This document shows positions 1-8,812 of a stretch of 64,000 nucleotides of DNA, piece after piece (the first letter of the stretch is position 1; every line of letters begins with the position of its first letter). The position numbers and the translations under genes were made by a program. This DNA is from an uncultured Mycobacterium sp. (GTDB taxonomy: Bacteria; Actinomycetota; Actinomycetes; Mycobacteriales; Mycobacteriaceae): the NCBI GenBank assembly GCA_900078375.1, contig FLQS01000004.1:97581-161580 (forward strand), read 5' to 3'. Below the pieces are notes generated by a model. The model was not told where the DNA came from. It saw only the letters and a list, made by a program, of their open reading frames with translations, and searched no databases.

Positions 1-1
1 C

Positions 2-247
2 GAACGCGGCGCCAGTGACGACTTGGCCGAGGCGGAAGCGGCGATCGATCGCATCGCGAACATGAGGGTCGGCGGGGATTCGGCGATCCGCGACGTCACG
101 TTGCTGCTGTTGCGTGCGCTGCTCGCCCGGGCGCGCGCCGACCCGGCGTACGGCGATCTGGTCGGTCGCTACCGTGCAATGGCCGAATCCCATGGCTACG
201 AAGGTCATATCGCCTGGGCTCGGGCGATGGACAGGGGCGAGCGCTGA
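2..247 (+). CDS. C-terminal fragment of a large regulatory protein (probable ATPase/TPR type)
   Basis: The reading frame is open from the window edge to a TGA at 245-247, so only the last 81 residues are present. The visible part is an alanine/arginine-rich helical segment ending in a G-Y-E-G-H-I-A-W-A-R-A-M motif. That ending is familiar from the C-termini of mycobacterial adenylate cyclase-like or LuxR-like multidomain proteins with ATPase and helical repeat regions. No catalytic domain is visible here, so the family assignment is an inference from the tail only. A strong hairpin follows directly after the stop, which fits the end of a transcription unit. Confidence 0.5.
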   Translation, partial: ERGASDDLAEAEAAIDRIANMRVGGDSAIRDVTLLLLRALLARARADPAYGDLVGRYRAMAESHGYEGHIAWARAMDRGER

Positions 248-284
248 CTCCAGCCTGTCCCCCCAGCGGGTCGGAGTCAGCGCT
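240..284 (+). terminator. Hairpin after the first gene (probable terminator)
   Basis: A perfect 12-bp inverted repeat (AGCGCTGACTCC at 240-251 with its complement at 273-284) overlaps the stop codon and encloses a 21-nt loop. It has no T tract, which is usual for mycobacterial intrinsic terminators. Position right at the end of the reading frame supports this role. Confidence 0.65.
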
Positions 285-342
285 CACCGGCTATCCCGTT
301 GCAGCTCTGAGATCGATCATCGCTCGGATCAATGTGGATGCA

Positions 343-395
343 TGCAGTAATGCACTACTGCACTTAGCCGAAGGGTCTGGTCACCAGTGCGGCGA
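343..395. repeat. Left copy of a 53-bp direct repeat (remnant of a LuxR gene 3' end)
   Basis: The 53 bases match 3195-3247 with one difference (A at 354, G at 3206). The right copy is the last 32 bp of the LuxR regulator plus the sequence just beyond it. Read on the minus strand, the left copy still encodes the same last residues (A-A-L-V-T-R-P-F-G and stop at 364), but upstream of that the frame loses similarity. It also includes the small inverted repeat GCAGTA/TACTGC. It marks the left edge of the inserted-looking block 440-3067. Confidence 0.85.
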
Positions 396-439
396 TCGCA
401 GCGCTGGCGGGTTTATTCCGAGACGATGGCAAACTTGGG

Positions 440-1753
440 CTATGCCCGATTGATTCGTCGATTTGGTCGGCGGTTTTGGTCCGGACCCAAGTCAATCTGT
501 CGGGTGGAATTGGACGGCGCCTGTTGCCGATCCGCTGCGGTGGCCCGTGTCGGCCGCGATACGGTCGGGGCATTCACCGCAGAGGTGGTGGGTTTGGCCT
601 TCCGGATCGGGCGCCGCGAAGCCGGAGTCGGCATCGTGGGAGCCACGGCCCGTACCCGCGGCGCCGCCGGCGGTGTGTTGAAACCCAGATCGCCCAGCGC
701 GGCATGGACCCCACTTTGAACCGCCGATGACAGGTCGAAAGCCAGCGTGGACGGATCGATCGCCGGGAGAAGCCCCAATTTGGCCGGTTCACCAAAGGGA
801 ATGCTCCGGTCATAGCCGAGTTCGACCAGAACGCGCAATGTCGGCTCAACGAGATCGGCCAGCGGCGTCGTCACCATAGTCAGACCGCTCCATTCGCCGA
901 ACTTCCGGAGCGGGACCACCAAGGGAAGTTGTTTTGCTGGAATTGTGATGTAGATAGTGTCGCCGTAAGTCTGCTGATTGCCTCGAGATTTGCTGGCCTC
1001 GAGTAGCTGTTCTTCGGTGTAGTCAATCGGGCCGGTGATGTAGCTGCTGTGAATGGCGGCACCGGCAATCAAATTTAGGTCCGCGAAAATGTCCAACGGA
1101 TACTGCGGGAAGTCGGCGATCCCATCGTATTGACATGCGATGTCGATCGTTTTGATACCGCTATTGGTCGGCGTGGCGCCGCTAGCGGTGAGGTCGATGA
1201 ACGGAATGGTGAAAGGTGCAATCCGTTCCAGCAAGCCGCCATTGGGCCGGTTCGGATTTGCGACGAGGACGAAGTTCAGTCGGTCCTTCTGCTCGTCCGA
1301 CAGACCTGCTAGGCGATGCTTCTCGAGCGTCAAGATCGTTGAGCTTTGGGAGTCACCGAAGGCGACGATTGGATCGGACCCGTTGGCCAGCTGATGGAGC
1401 AATACGTCGTTGACAACGCTGAGGCCTTGCGAGATCGACTGATTGATCGTCATATCCCGCCAGCCGGACAGCGGCCAGAACTGTTCCGGGGTCATGACGG
1501 ATTCGACAGTGCATGGCTGTACCCCGCACAGCGTCGTCGGCTTGATGAAGTACTCCATGGCGCCGTTGATGTACTTCGGGGTGGCCGAGTCGGGTATGAA
1601 TGTCGTGCCCATGATGACCGCCGTCGCCGCCTGCGTTGCTGGCACCGTCAATACGCCAGTCAATCCAAGCGCGGCTGCAACGACAACGGCGAATACGATC
1701 GGCGACTTCCTCCGCGCGCGACGGAGAATGGTGTTTCCGCCCGTTAAATCCAT
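440..1753 (-). CDS. Secreted PE-PPE domain serine hydrolase
   Basis: 437 residues. An N-terminal signal or anchor lies at about residues 17-45 (basic R-R-A-R-R-K then a hydrophobic run ending near Q-A-A-T). The mature part matches the PE-PPE alpha/beta-hydrolase family: the nucleophile elbow is G-D-S-Q-S with Ser135, and the downstream N-x-P-N-R-P-N-G-G segment is also typical. Such mycobacterial proteins are envelope-associated esterases or lipases; the natural substrate cannot be read from sequence. There is no PE or PPE N-terminal domain. The last 90 residues are a Pro/Thr/Arg-rich low-complexity tail. Its start overlaps the stop of the FkbM gene by about 10 bp, so the two are probably co-transcribed. 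Confidence 0.8.
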   Translation of the reverse strand: MDLTGGNTILRRARRKSPIVFAVVVAAALGLTGVLTVPATQAATAVIMGTTFIPDSATPKYINGAMEYFIKPTTLCGVQPCTVESVMTPEQFWPLSGWRDMTINQSISQGLSVVNDVLLHQLANGSDPIVAFGDSQSSTILTLEKHRLAGLSDEQKDRLNFVLVANPNRPNGGLLERIAPFTIPFIDLTASGATPTNSGIKTIDIACQYDGIADFPQYPLDIFADLNLIAGAAIHSSYITGPIDYTEEQLLEASKSRGNQQTYGDTIYITIPAKQLPLVVPLRKFGEWSGLTMVTTPLADLVEPTLRVLVELGYDRSIPFGEPAKLGLLPAIDPSTLAFDLSSAVQSGVHAALGDLGFNTPPAAPRVRAVAPTMPTPASRRPIRKAKPTTSAVNAPTVSRPTRATAADRQQAPSNSTRQIDLGPDQNRRPNRRINRA

Positions 1754-2730
1754 CGTCCCGAATCCGTGAAACGGTTGCCGTCGATGGATATGAAATCGGC
1801 GTCCTGGCGCGAGAGGATCAGATCGAGGCGTGCGACGCGCTGGGTCAATTCATCTCGGACTCGCGTTGCGGCTGTGACCGCATTGGGCCACAGGTACCGC
1901 CACGCGGCGTAGTTGTTGGCCATCTGATAGACGTTGAAACCAGCATCCGTGAACGGATGCAGGACGTCCGCGGGTCGCAAGGTTGGGTCGGACCACCATT
2001 GCGGCGAAAGTTCAACGGCGATTTCGGCATCAGCGCGAAGCGCGGGTATGAGCCCGATCATCCCGGCTAGGACGTCAGCTTCGCCGCCTTCGACGTCGAT
2101 TTTGATTAGACGTACCGACGCGATTTCCTGCGGCGTGACAATCTGATCGATTGGACATGCCTCTACGGTCGATTCCGCGCGAAGATCGCGGGTTCCTGCC
2201 GCTGCAGTTGTGGTGTTTCCTAAGTTGTGGGCCGGTCCCGCGTAGACCGTCAATGTGCCGGCCGTGGACGCAGCGGCTTTGTTGACGACGCGGATTCGGC
2301 CCTCAGCGCCGTTGGCCGTGACGTTGTATCGGATTTCGTTGGCGATGTAGGGGGATGCTTCGACCGCGATCACTCGTCCGTTGGGTCCGACGCATGTCGC
2401 TGCGAGCAAGGAGTAGTAGCCAATGTTGGAACCGATGTCGATGAATGTGTCGCCATCGGTCAAGCGGGTGGCTATGAAGTTGGTGAGATCGGGTTCCCAT
2501 TCGGCGAACAGCCATATATATGTCTGGATCAAGTCGGGAAGCCGGCACCTCAGGGTGGCACCGAAACTGGTCTTGCCCGATACCACGATGGGTCCGGCAG
2601 CCCAGGCGTATATCCGTAGCAGTGCTATGAGTGCCAGGTAGACCGGCGTCAGAAGCGTGGCGCGGATTATCTTTTCTGCGGTTGATACCGCGCTCTGGCT
2701 GGTGATGAGCGACCGTATGGTCGACCGCAT
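1744..2730 (-). CDS. FkbM-family SAM-dependent methyltransferase
   Basis: From the ATG at 2730 the protein has 328 residues. An N-terminal hydrophobic segment (about residues 20-45) may bring it to the membrane. The FkbM domain follows: motif I F-I-D-I-G-S-N-I-G-Y-Y-S binds SAM, V-I-A-V-E-A-S-P is the acidic loop after strand 2, and the L-I-K-I-D-V-E-G-G-E segment is diagnostic of FkbM enzymes. In mycobacteria, relatives O-methylate surface sugars or lipids; the substrate here is unknown. The frame is open to 2871, but that would overlap the next gene by 83 bp, so I prefer 2730 although no good ribosome site precedes either start. Base composition is less G+C-rich than in the flanking regions. 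Confidence 0.75.
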   Translation of the reverse strand: MRSTIRSLITSQSAVSTAEKIIRATLLTPVYLALIALLRIYAWAAGPIVVSGKTSFGATLRCRLPDLIQTYIWLFAEWEPDLTNFIATRLTDGDTFIDIGSNIGYYSLLAATCVGPNGRVIAVEASPYIANEIRYNVTANGAEGRIRVVNKAAASTAGTLTVYAGPAHNLGNTTTAAAGTRDLRAESTVEACPIDQIVTPQEIASVRLIKIDVEGGEADVLAGMIGLIPALRADAEIAVELSPQWWSDPTLRPADVLHPFTDAGFNVYQMANNYAAWRYLWPNAVTAATRVRDELTQRVARLDLILSRQDADFISIDGNRFTDSGRWI

Positions 2731-2788
2731 GAGGCGGGCGAATAAAAGAGTTGGCCCGACCCAGGTCCGTTGGCTGTCCTCTGGGCGG

Positions 2789-3067
2789 CTATTCACCTGA
2801 GCCAACTTTCTCACCCAATTGGCCCGCTTTCCCGTGGTGCGCTGGTCTCTTGGCCGACGTGCTGCGGTCAACGGCGCTCGCCACCTGCTTGACGACCAGG
2901 AGTATCAGCACCCCGACGAAGATGACGGGCCAAAGGGCCCCGGAGGCAAGAGTCGCCCGAACGGGATGAGCCTCGCGGAACCGCCGCGCCGTAACGAATG
3001 TGACGGCGGCGACCGAGACCGCTACGACAAGGTAAAGAACGATCAACGTATAGAACAGCGCACACAT
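2789..3067 (-). CDS. Small membrane protein, unknown function
   Basis: 92 residues from the ATG at 3067. Two transmembrane segments are clear: about residues 4-22 (hydrophobic, beginning near the N-terminus) and about residues 42-63 (W-P-V-I-F-V-G-V-L-I-L-L-V-V), separated by a basic loop R-R-F-R-E-A-H-P-V-R. The C-terminal 30 residues are polar and basic. I recognise no named family. It lies upstream of and in the same direction as the FkbM gene and could head a three-gene unit with it and the PE-PPE hydrolase. Confidence 0.55.
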   Translation of the reverse strand: MCALFYTLIVLYLVVAVSVAAVTFVTARRFREAHPVRATLASGALWPVIFVGVLILLVVKQVASAVDRSTSAKRPAHHGKAGQLGEKVGSGE

Positions 3068-3194
3068 GCGAATTCCCCAGCCGCCCCCGGAGAAAGCAAC
3101 TAACCCCACCCAGCGCTTCGGAGCTGGCGACGACGACGCCCGCTCCGCAGATCTTGACCATCGTTGGATCGTCGATCAGGTCAGAGTTTCCGCC

Positions 3195-3247
3195 TGCAGT
3201 AATGCGCTACTGCACTTAGCCGAAGGGTCTGGTCACCAGTGCGGCGA
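3195..3247. repeat. Right copy of the 53-bp direct repeat
   Basis: Matches 343-395 with one mismatch. It covers the final codons and stop of the LuxR regulator and about 20 bp beyond it, including the inverted repeat GCAGTA/TACTGC around 3196-3213, which may be a weak terminator for that gene. Weaker similarity continues for about 25 bp outside both copies. Confidence 0.85.
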
Positions 3248-5831
3248 GCTCTTCGCGGCTGGTCGTTCCGGTCTTGCCCATGGCCCGCAGGACATGGCTC
3301 TCGACAGTGCGTACCGACAGCGTCAGTCGCTCGGCGATCGCGCGGTTGGACAACCCTTGACCGATCAGCATGGCGATCTCCCGCTCCCGCTCGGTCAGCG
3401 GCAGCGGTTCGGCGGCCTGGCGCAGTGCCGGGGTAACCACCCCACCGCAGCCTTCGGCCAGTGCCGTGGCGCGGGTCGAACACCCAAGGGCCGACCCGCG
3501 CTGGTCGTGACGCCGGTACGCCAGGGCAGCGTGCGAGGCAGCGTCGACGGCGGCGACCACATCACCCAGCTCTTCGAAAGCTTCTGATACCGAGGATAGT
3601 TCGCTGCCGCTGCCATCCCGTAGAGCGGCGGCGAAGCGGGCGACCAGTCCTACCCTCGGTCCTTCGACAATGGACTCCAGCTCGGGCAGTCGTGCGGCGC
3701 GGACGCGGTCCCCGAACTGGATGGCCGTTTGCAGACAGAGTACCTCGGCGCCGAATTGGCCATTGTCCGAGGCTCTTTCGGCCGCCGACAAGCAGCCGCT
3801 GATCGCCTCGCTCATGGCGCCCTGGCTCGCCATCACCCACGCGCGGGCCAGACTCCGCTCATAGTCCAGCGACCTGAACGGGCGCCGAACCTTGTCGAGT
3901 TCGGCGAGTCGCGCGGCCGCTTCGTCGGTGTCACCACGCATCGCGAGTGCGGTCACGAGCACGACGTCGTAGCGGAACCCCCAGCCCATGACATGACCGG
4001 CGGCAGAGAGGCCGAGCGTGGCTTGTTTCAACCACTGGCACGCCGAATCGAGCTGCCCTGCGCCGAGCGCGGCCCGGCCGGCCACCGCAGCTCCCAGCAA
4101 GTGAGCGTCACCGGGAAGGTCGTCGCCTTGCCTGCGCACTTGTGCGGCCACCGCAACGGCCTCGCGCACCCGACCGGCCAGCAGCAGTGCCGTGAGATGG
4201 GCATCGGCGATGTTGAACCGCATCTGAGGTGCATCGTAGCGACGGGTAGCGGCGAGATATCCGGTCCCCGCGCGCGTCTCCGCCTCGGCGGTCTTGCCTG
4301 CCTCGCCGGAGATCACCGTGAGCGCCCACCCGATCTCGGCGCCGACCACTGGCGGCAGGTCGTCAAGCACGAGTTCGTTCGCCGCCCGCGTGGCGGCCTG
4401 CGGGTTGTCGGTGGCGAACCAATGCACCGTGCGGAAGGCGTCCAGGTAGCCGCGCGCCTGCGGTGTGGCGACGTCGGATGCTTGGTCGACGATCTCGATC
4501 GCACGTCCCGGGTTGCCGAGCGCCCACAGCATGTTGCTGGCACGCAGGAAGGCGAGGCGGGCGCGGGCGACATCGGTCAGCTCACCGGTGGCCACTCCGT
4601 CGAGTACGGCGTCGGCTTCCTCGCCACGCGAAAGCCAGGAGAGTGCGTGTGCGCGAACGAAAGTCGGCTCGGGTCCGGCATCGGCGGCAACTGCGGCCTC
4701 GGCAAGTCGATCGGCGAGCTGCAGGTCCGCCATCCACACCGCACCGTGGGCCGCCCGGATGAGTAGATCGGTGTCGGGTGGTAGATCGGACTCCATGCCC
4801 AATGCCGCCCGCTTCACGACGGTCCGAATATCGTCGGCATCAACAGCTTTGGATAGTTCGATGGCTACCAGTCCGCGAAGTCGCCGTAGCCGGGTCAGCG
4901 ATGCGCGCCGCCGCCGCACCTCGCCGTAGATCGGGTGAGCCACCCGCACCTGGACTCTGCCCCCGCCGGGCTCGAGTGTGACGAGGTTGCGGATCTCGGC
5001 CTCCTCAATCGCTGCCGGATCAGCGATTCGCATGAGGGTGTCCAGATCCATCGGTTCGGCGACAGCCAGCAGGTCGATCACGTCGCCGACCGGGGCGGGT
5101 AGCGTGCCGATCCGGGATTCGACCAACCCGATCAGATCGGCAGGCAGAGTGGGATCGCCGCTCCAGTGCCAAGTGTCGCGCTGCGGTGCGAGTCGACCGT
5201 CCGCCACCTCCTGCTCGACGATATTGCGCAGGTACAGGGCGTTGCCGCCGGTCAACTTCCAAAGTCGTTGCGATGAACTGGGTTCCACGGCGCCAGTCAG
5301 AGTGGCGGCGAGTACCGCCGCGGTCTCGTCGAGGGATAGCGGCTGGACGTCGAGGCGATCGAACTGGGCGGACGTCCAAATCTCCTGTAGTGCGGGGGGA
5401 ACCGGCTCACCGTCCCGCACAGTCAAGACCACCGTGGCGGCGCTGCGCTGCACGAGCTGATGGACGACGAATATCGACAGATCGTCCAGCAGATGCGCGT
5501 CGTCAACAGCCAATACCATTCGAGCGCTCGAGCCGGGGGAGGCCAACGAGTCGATGACGCCGCGCACCAACTGGACGGTCTCAGTTGCCCCGGGCTGGGT
5601 CCAGGCCGTGAAGGCGCCCAGCGGAATGGACCGGGCCGACGATGCACCGACGACCCACCTGACCTCAAATCCCCGCGACTTGGCAAAACTCAACGCCTCC
5701 CGCGCAATCCGGGTCTTGCCGACGCCGGCCGCACCCGACACGACGACGCCAGCAACGTCGGGGGCCGCGATCGCGGACTCGATGGTTCTCATCTGCCCGG
5801 TGCGGCCGATCAGTGGCCACGACAAGCGCAT
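3216..5831 (-). CDS. Large LuxR-family (LAL-type) transcriptional regulator with ATPase domain
   Basis: 871 residues. Residues 8-40 hold an AAA/NACHT-like ATPase start with Walker A G-A-A-G-V-G-K-T, and a Walker B-like V-L-A-V-D-D-A-H lies about residue 110. The central 500 residues are helical, alanine-rich and TPR-like. The C-terminus is a LuxR helix-turn-helix (L-T-E-R-E-R-E-I-A, then G-L-S-N-R-A-I-A-E-R-L, then S-V-R-T-V-E-S-H-V). This is the layout of MalT/LAL-type ATP-dependent regulators, which usually sense a small molecule. It starts 16 bp after the P450 gene in the same direction, so co-transcription and control of the P450 cassette are plausible, but this is inference. Confidence 0.88.
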   Translation of the reverse strand: MRLSWPLIGRTGQMRTIESAIAAPDVAGVVVSGAAGVGKTRIAREALSFAKSRGFEVRWVVGASSARSIPLGAFTAWTQPGATETVQLVRGVIDSLASPGSSARMVLAVDDAHLLDDLSIFVVHQLVQRSAATVVLTVRDGEPVPPALQEIWTSAQFDRLDVQPLSLDETAAVLAATLTGAVEPSSSQRLWKLTGGNALYLRNIVEQEVADGRLAPQRDTWHWSGDPTLPADLIGLVESRIGTLPAPVGDVIDLLAVAEPMDLDTLMRIADPAAIEEAEIRNLVTLEPGGGRVQVRVAHPIYGEVRRRRASLTRLRRLRGLVAIELSKAVDADDIRTVVKRAALGMESDLPPDTDLLIRAAHGAVWMADLQLADRLAEAAVAADAGPEPTFVRAHALSWLSRGEEADAVLDGVATGELTDVARARLAFLRASNMLWALGNPGRAIEIVDQASDVATPQARGYLDAFRTVHWFATDNPQAATRAANELVLDDLPPVVGAEIGWALTVISGEAGKTAEAETRAGTGYLAATRRYDAPQMRFNIADAHLTALLLAGRVREAVAVAAQVRRQGDDLPGDAHLLGAAVAGRAALGAGQLDSACQWLKQATLGLSAAGHVMGWGFRYDVVLVTALAMRGDTDEAAARLAELDKVRRPFRSLDYERSLARAWVMASQGAMSEAISGCLSAAERASDNGQFGAEVLCLQTAIQFGDRVRAARLPELESIVEGPRVGLVARFAAALRDGSGSELSSVSEAFEELGDVVAAVDAASHAALAYRRHDQRGSALGCSTRATALAEGCGGVVTPALRQAAEPLPLTEREREIAMLIGQGLSNRAIAERLTLSVRTVESHVLRAMGKTGTTSREELAALVTRPFG

Positions 5832-5847
5832 TCCTCAGCGTAACTGT

Positions 5848-7131
5848 CTACTGAGGGTCGATCGACGCGAAATCCACCCAGAGATGCCGGGGCCCGCGGA
5901 ACACCTGATTGTGCCGATACGGCGGCGGGTCGACGACCAGCCGTGGGGAACGCACCCGGCGTAGGAAGATCTCCAGGGCGACGTTGATCTCCAGCCTGGC
6001 CAGCGGTCCGCCGAAGCAGGTGTGGATGCCGCTGCCAAAGCCGAGGTGCTCGTTATCTTGCCGGGTCGGGTCGAAACGGTCCGGGTTCTCGAACCGGCGC
6101 GGGTCGCGGTTGGCTGCCGCCCAGACCAGGAACACCGCGGACCCCGCCGGGATTCGGGTTCCGCCGATCTCGATGTCCGCGGTCGCCCAACGGCTCGGGA
6201 AGAACTGCACCGCCCCCTGGAGGCGCTGCACCTCCTCGATGGTGCGGGGGATCAGTTCGGGGTTGTTGCGCACCAGGTCCCATGATCCCTGGTTGCGCAG
6301 CAGCGTCATCACGCAATTGCTGATGGTATTGACCGTTGAGTCGTGGCCGGCGACCAGGAGCAGCTGCGCGTTGGACTCCGCCACCGCCTTCGACACCGGA
6401 CCGTCGGGACCGTCATCGTGCAGGGCGGCCGACAGCAGGCCTGGTGCCGGCTCGCGGCTCAGACGCTCGACGAGATCGTGGACGTAGGAACTCAATTCGG
6501 CCATGCTCGTGGCGGCCTTCGCCGCCGCGGCCCGGCCGCCTTCGCTGTCACGCTCAGGTCCCACGTCGGCGCCTTGCATGAAATCCGTCACCCAACCGTG
6601 GAACATCGGTTCGTCGGCCATCGGCACCCCCAGCACCCGGAAGATCACCGACACCGGGATCGGGTAGGAGAAGTCGTCGACGACGTCCAGGCGGTTGGAG
6701 CCGCGGACTCTGGCCCTTACAGCGACCTTGTCCAGCAGGCTATTCGCCAGGTCGGCGACCATGGCTTCCATGCTCGGGATCACATCGGGGGAATGCGGCG
6801 GGCCGAAGTGACGCATGAACTGCCGCCGCATGCGGTCGTGCTCGGGCGGGTCGGACACGAGCATGCTCAGGTCACGCGCCTGGGCGGCTTCCTCGGGCTC
6901 GAGATGGGTCTGCTTCTCGCCGAACAGGCCCGACGGGCTGCGGCTGATGTCGGAGCTGATCCGCGGATCATGCGACAGTGCAACCGCTTCCGGGTAGCCG
7001 GTCACGACGTATGTCTTGTCCGAGACCTTGGCCACCGGCGTCCTGCGCAGCTCCTCGAAGAACGGGTAGGGGTTCGACCGGTTTTCGAACTTCATCGCCT
7101 CGGTCCAGGCGGTTGCGGCATCCATGCTCAC
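5848..7131 (-). CDS. Cytochrome P450
   Basis: 427 residues, normal length for a soluble bacterial P450. The I-helix oxygen-activation motif is A-G-H-D-S-T at residues 261-266, the ExxR pair is E300 and R303, and the haem loop F-G-S-G-I-H-T-C-F-G places the thiolate ligand at Cys372. It oxidises an organic substrate using electrons from a ferredoxin. The two upstream genes supply a ferredoxin and a ferredoxin reductase, with only 3 bp between the reductase stop and this start, so the cassette is a complete class I P450 system. The substrate cannot be told from the sequence. Confidence 0.95.
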   Translation of the reverse strand: MSMDAATAWTEAMKFENRSNPYPFFEELRRTPVAKVSDKTYVVTGYPEAVALSHDPRISSDISRSPSGLFGEKQTHLEPEEAAQARDLSMLVSDPPEHDRMRRQFMRHFGPPHSPDVIPSMEAMVADLANSLLDKVAVRARVRGSNRLDVVDDFSYPIPVSVIFRVLGVPMADEPMFHGWVTDFMQGADVGPERDSEGGRAAAAKAATSMAELSSYVHDLVERLSREPAPGLLSAALHDDGPDGPVSKAVAESNAQLLLVAGHDSTVNTISNCVMTLLRNQGSWDLVRNNPELIPRTIEEVQRLQGAVQFFPSRWATADIEIGGTRIPAGSAVFLVWAAANRDPRRFENPDRFDPTRQDNEHLGFGSGIHTCFGGPLARLEINVALEIFLRRVRSPRLVVDPPPYRHNQVFRGPRHLWVDFASIDPQ

Positions 7132-7134
7132 TCC

Positions 7135-8547
7135 TTAAGCGCGAGGGCGGAATTCGGCGCCACGCGAGGTGGGGTCGTGTCCGGTCAGCACGACATCCGG
7201 ATTGCCCGCAGGCTCACGCGGATCAGGGAAACCTGCTGGCATCACCTCGGCATTCGGCGGCCGGTCGTAGCCGGGTGGCGGGGGAGGAAATGGCGCAGAC
7301 TTCTCGATCAACGAGGCGTAGTAGGGCAACCACTTGCCGTGGTTGAAGGTGACCGCGCCGACGATGCGGCCGCGCTTGCCGTAGGCGGCAGCAAACCGGC
7401 GCTGCGCCGGTGACCCCTGGCTGAAGACGATCTCGTCACCGTAGGAGCACACCCCGACACTCTTGATGTTGACGCCGAACTGCCCGGACCAGAATGACGG
7501 CAGTGGTAGGTGCGGTACTCGACCGACTTCGAGATTGATCATGTTGTTGGCAGCCACTTGGGCACCGAAAACCGCATTGTCCCAATGCTCTTGGCACATG
7601 AACTCGTAGTCGTAGAGGACGTGCGGGGCGCGGGCGACGTCACCGGCGACGAAGATGTGATCGGTGACGACACCGTTGATGTCGAACGCCCGGCAGCCGG
7701 CGTCGCAGCCGACACCCCACTGCCCGGCGGCGAGCCCGGCACCCTCGAGCCATTCCACATTGCGGATGGAGCCGAGCGAGGCCACCACGACGTCGACTTC
7801 GATGACGCTGCCATCAGACAAATGGGCAAGGTGGACCTTCCCGGTGTTGTCGCCCTCGAGCGTCTGCACGGCCACGCCGGTGCGCAGGTCCACCCCGGCG
7901 TCACGCATCATGCTCGCGGCGATCTCACTGATCACCCCGCCCAGGGCACCCATCAGCGGGCCCCTGCCGCGTTCGGCCACCGTCACCGGCAGGTCGAGGT
8001 CGCGGCATACTGAGGCGATCTCCGAGCCGACGAACCCGGAACCGACGATCAGCACGCGCTTGGGGCGGGCCTTGAGTGCGGCGGCCAAACCTGCGGCGTC
8101 CTCCACGGTGCGCACGGTGAACACACCCTGCAATGCGCCTTCCGCGGGATTGGGCCACGGTCGCGCCCGGGTTCCGGTCGCGATCAGCAGCCGGTCGTAT
8201 TCGACATTTTCCCCATTGGCCAGCTTGACGACATGGTTGATCCGGTCCAGCCCGACCGCGGCCACGCCCAGCTTCCAGTCGGCCTCCACCGGCCGCAGCC
8301 GAGCCAGCTTGGTGTGGTCGGCTGGCACCCAACCCTTCAGCACCTGTTTGGACAGTGGCGGGCGGTCGTAGGGTTCGTGCGGTTCGTCGCCGATAATGGT
8401 CAGCGAACCGTTGAACCCCTTCTCCCGCAATGCCTCCGCGGCCCGCAGGCCCGTCAGCGAGGCGCCCACGATGGCGATCCGGCCCTCGGCCCGGAACCTC
8501 GTGACGATGTCGTCGAACGAGTACGTCCTGCTCCCCCCAATGGTCAC
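7135..8547 (-). CDS. FAD-dependent ferredoxin reductase of the P450 cassette
   Basis: 470 residues. The N-terminal FAD site is I-A-I-V-G-A-S-L-T-G-L-R-A-A-E, followed by Y-D-R-P-P-L-S-K, a signature of the putidaredoxin reductase/FNR-like group. A second Rossmann motif V-L-I-V-G-S-G-F-V-G-S-E near residue 165 binds NAD(P)H, and the V-F-V-A-G-D-V-A segment closes the FAD site. It passes electrons from NAD(P)H to the adjacent ferredoxin. Its ATG overlaps the ferredoxin TGA (ATGA at 8544-8547), showing translational coupling. The first 17 residues are an extra N-terminal stretch compared with the shortest relatives. Confidence 0.92.
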   Translation of the reverse strand: MTIGGSRTYSFDDIVTRFRAEGRIAIVGASLTGLRAAEALREKGFNGSLTIIGDEPHEPYDRPPLSKQVLKGWVPADHTKLARLRPVEADWKLGVAAVGLDRINHVVKLANGENVEYDRLLIATGTRARPWPNPAEGALQGVFTVRTVEDAAGLAAALKARPKRVLIVGSGFVGSEIASVCRDLDLPVTVAERGRGPLMGALGGVISEIAASMMRDAGVDLRTGVAVQTLEGDNTGKVHLAHLSDGSVIEVDVVVASLGSIRNVEWLEGAGLAAGQWGVGCDAGCRAFDINGVVTDHIFVAGDVARAPHVLYDYEFMCQEHWDNAVFGAQVAANNMINLEVGRVPHLPLPSFWSGQFGVNIKSVGVCSYGDEIVFSQGSPAQRRFAAAYGKRGRIVGAVTFNHGKWLPYYASLIEKSAPFPPPPPGYDRPPNAEVMPAGFPDPREPAGNPDVVLTGHDPTSRGAEFRPRA

Positions 8548-8759
8548 AGTGTGTCCCGATCCGACGGCGGCTCCACCTCGACGATGATGGCCTGCACGGG
8601 GCAGGACGCCGCCGCCCGCAACACTCGTTGCCGCTGCGAATCGTCCGGGTTGGGGTCGTAGGCCAGGGCCTCCTCACCGACCAGCTCGAGGACGTCTGGC
8701 GCTAGCGGGACGCACTGCGCATATCCCTGACACTTGTTGAGATCGACCACCAACCGCAT
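8544..8759 (-). CDS. 3Fe-4S-type ferredoxin of the P450 cassette
   Basis: 71 residues. The cluster ligands are Cys10, Cys16 and Cys52 (C-Q-G-Y-A-Q-C, then S-C-P-V). In a 4Fe-4S ferredoxin the position of Tyr13 would be a cysteine, so this is a 3Fe-4S type with the C-x2-Y-x2-C variant found next to mycobacterial P450s. The interior is acidic, as expected for docking with reductase and P450. It is the first gene of the reductase-P450 operon; the 53 bp in front of it separates it from the hemophore gene. Confidence 0.93.
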   Translation of the reverse strand: MRLVVDLNKCQGYAQCVPLAPDVLELVGEEALAYDPNPDDSQRQRVLRAAASCPVQAIIVEVEPPSDRDTL

Positions 8760-8812
8760 GAGCGGACACTAGCCGCGCTCGAAGCGCCAAGCGGGTTGAA
8801 TGACGGCGTAGG

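Noticed and set aside
343..3247. Prophage or conventional integrative element
   Set aside because: No integrase, excisionase or phage gene lies within the repeats; only an island-like insertion can be supported.
3729..4766. Long open frame of 345 codons on the plus strand
   Set aside because: It is the opposite-strand shadow of the LuxR regulator, has no recognisable domain and is a usual by-product of high G+C.
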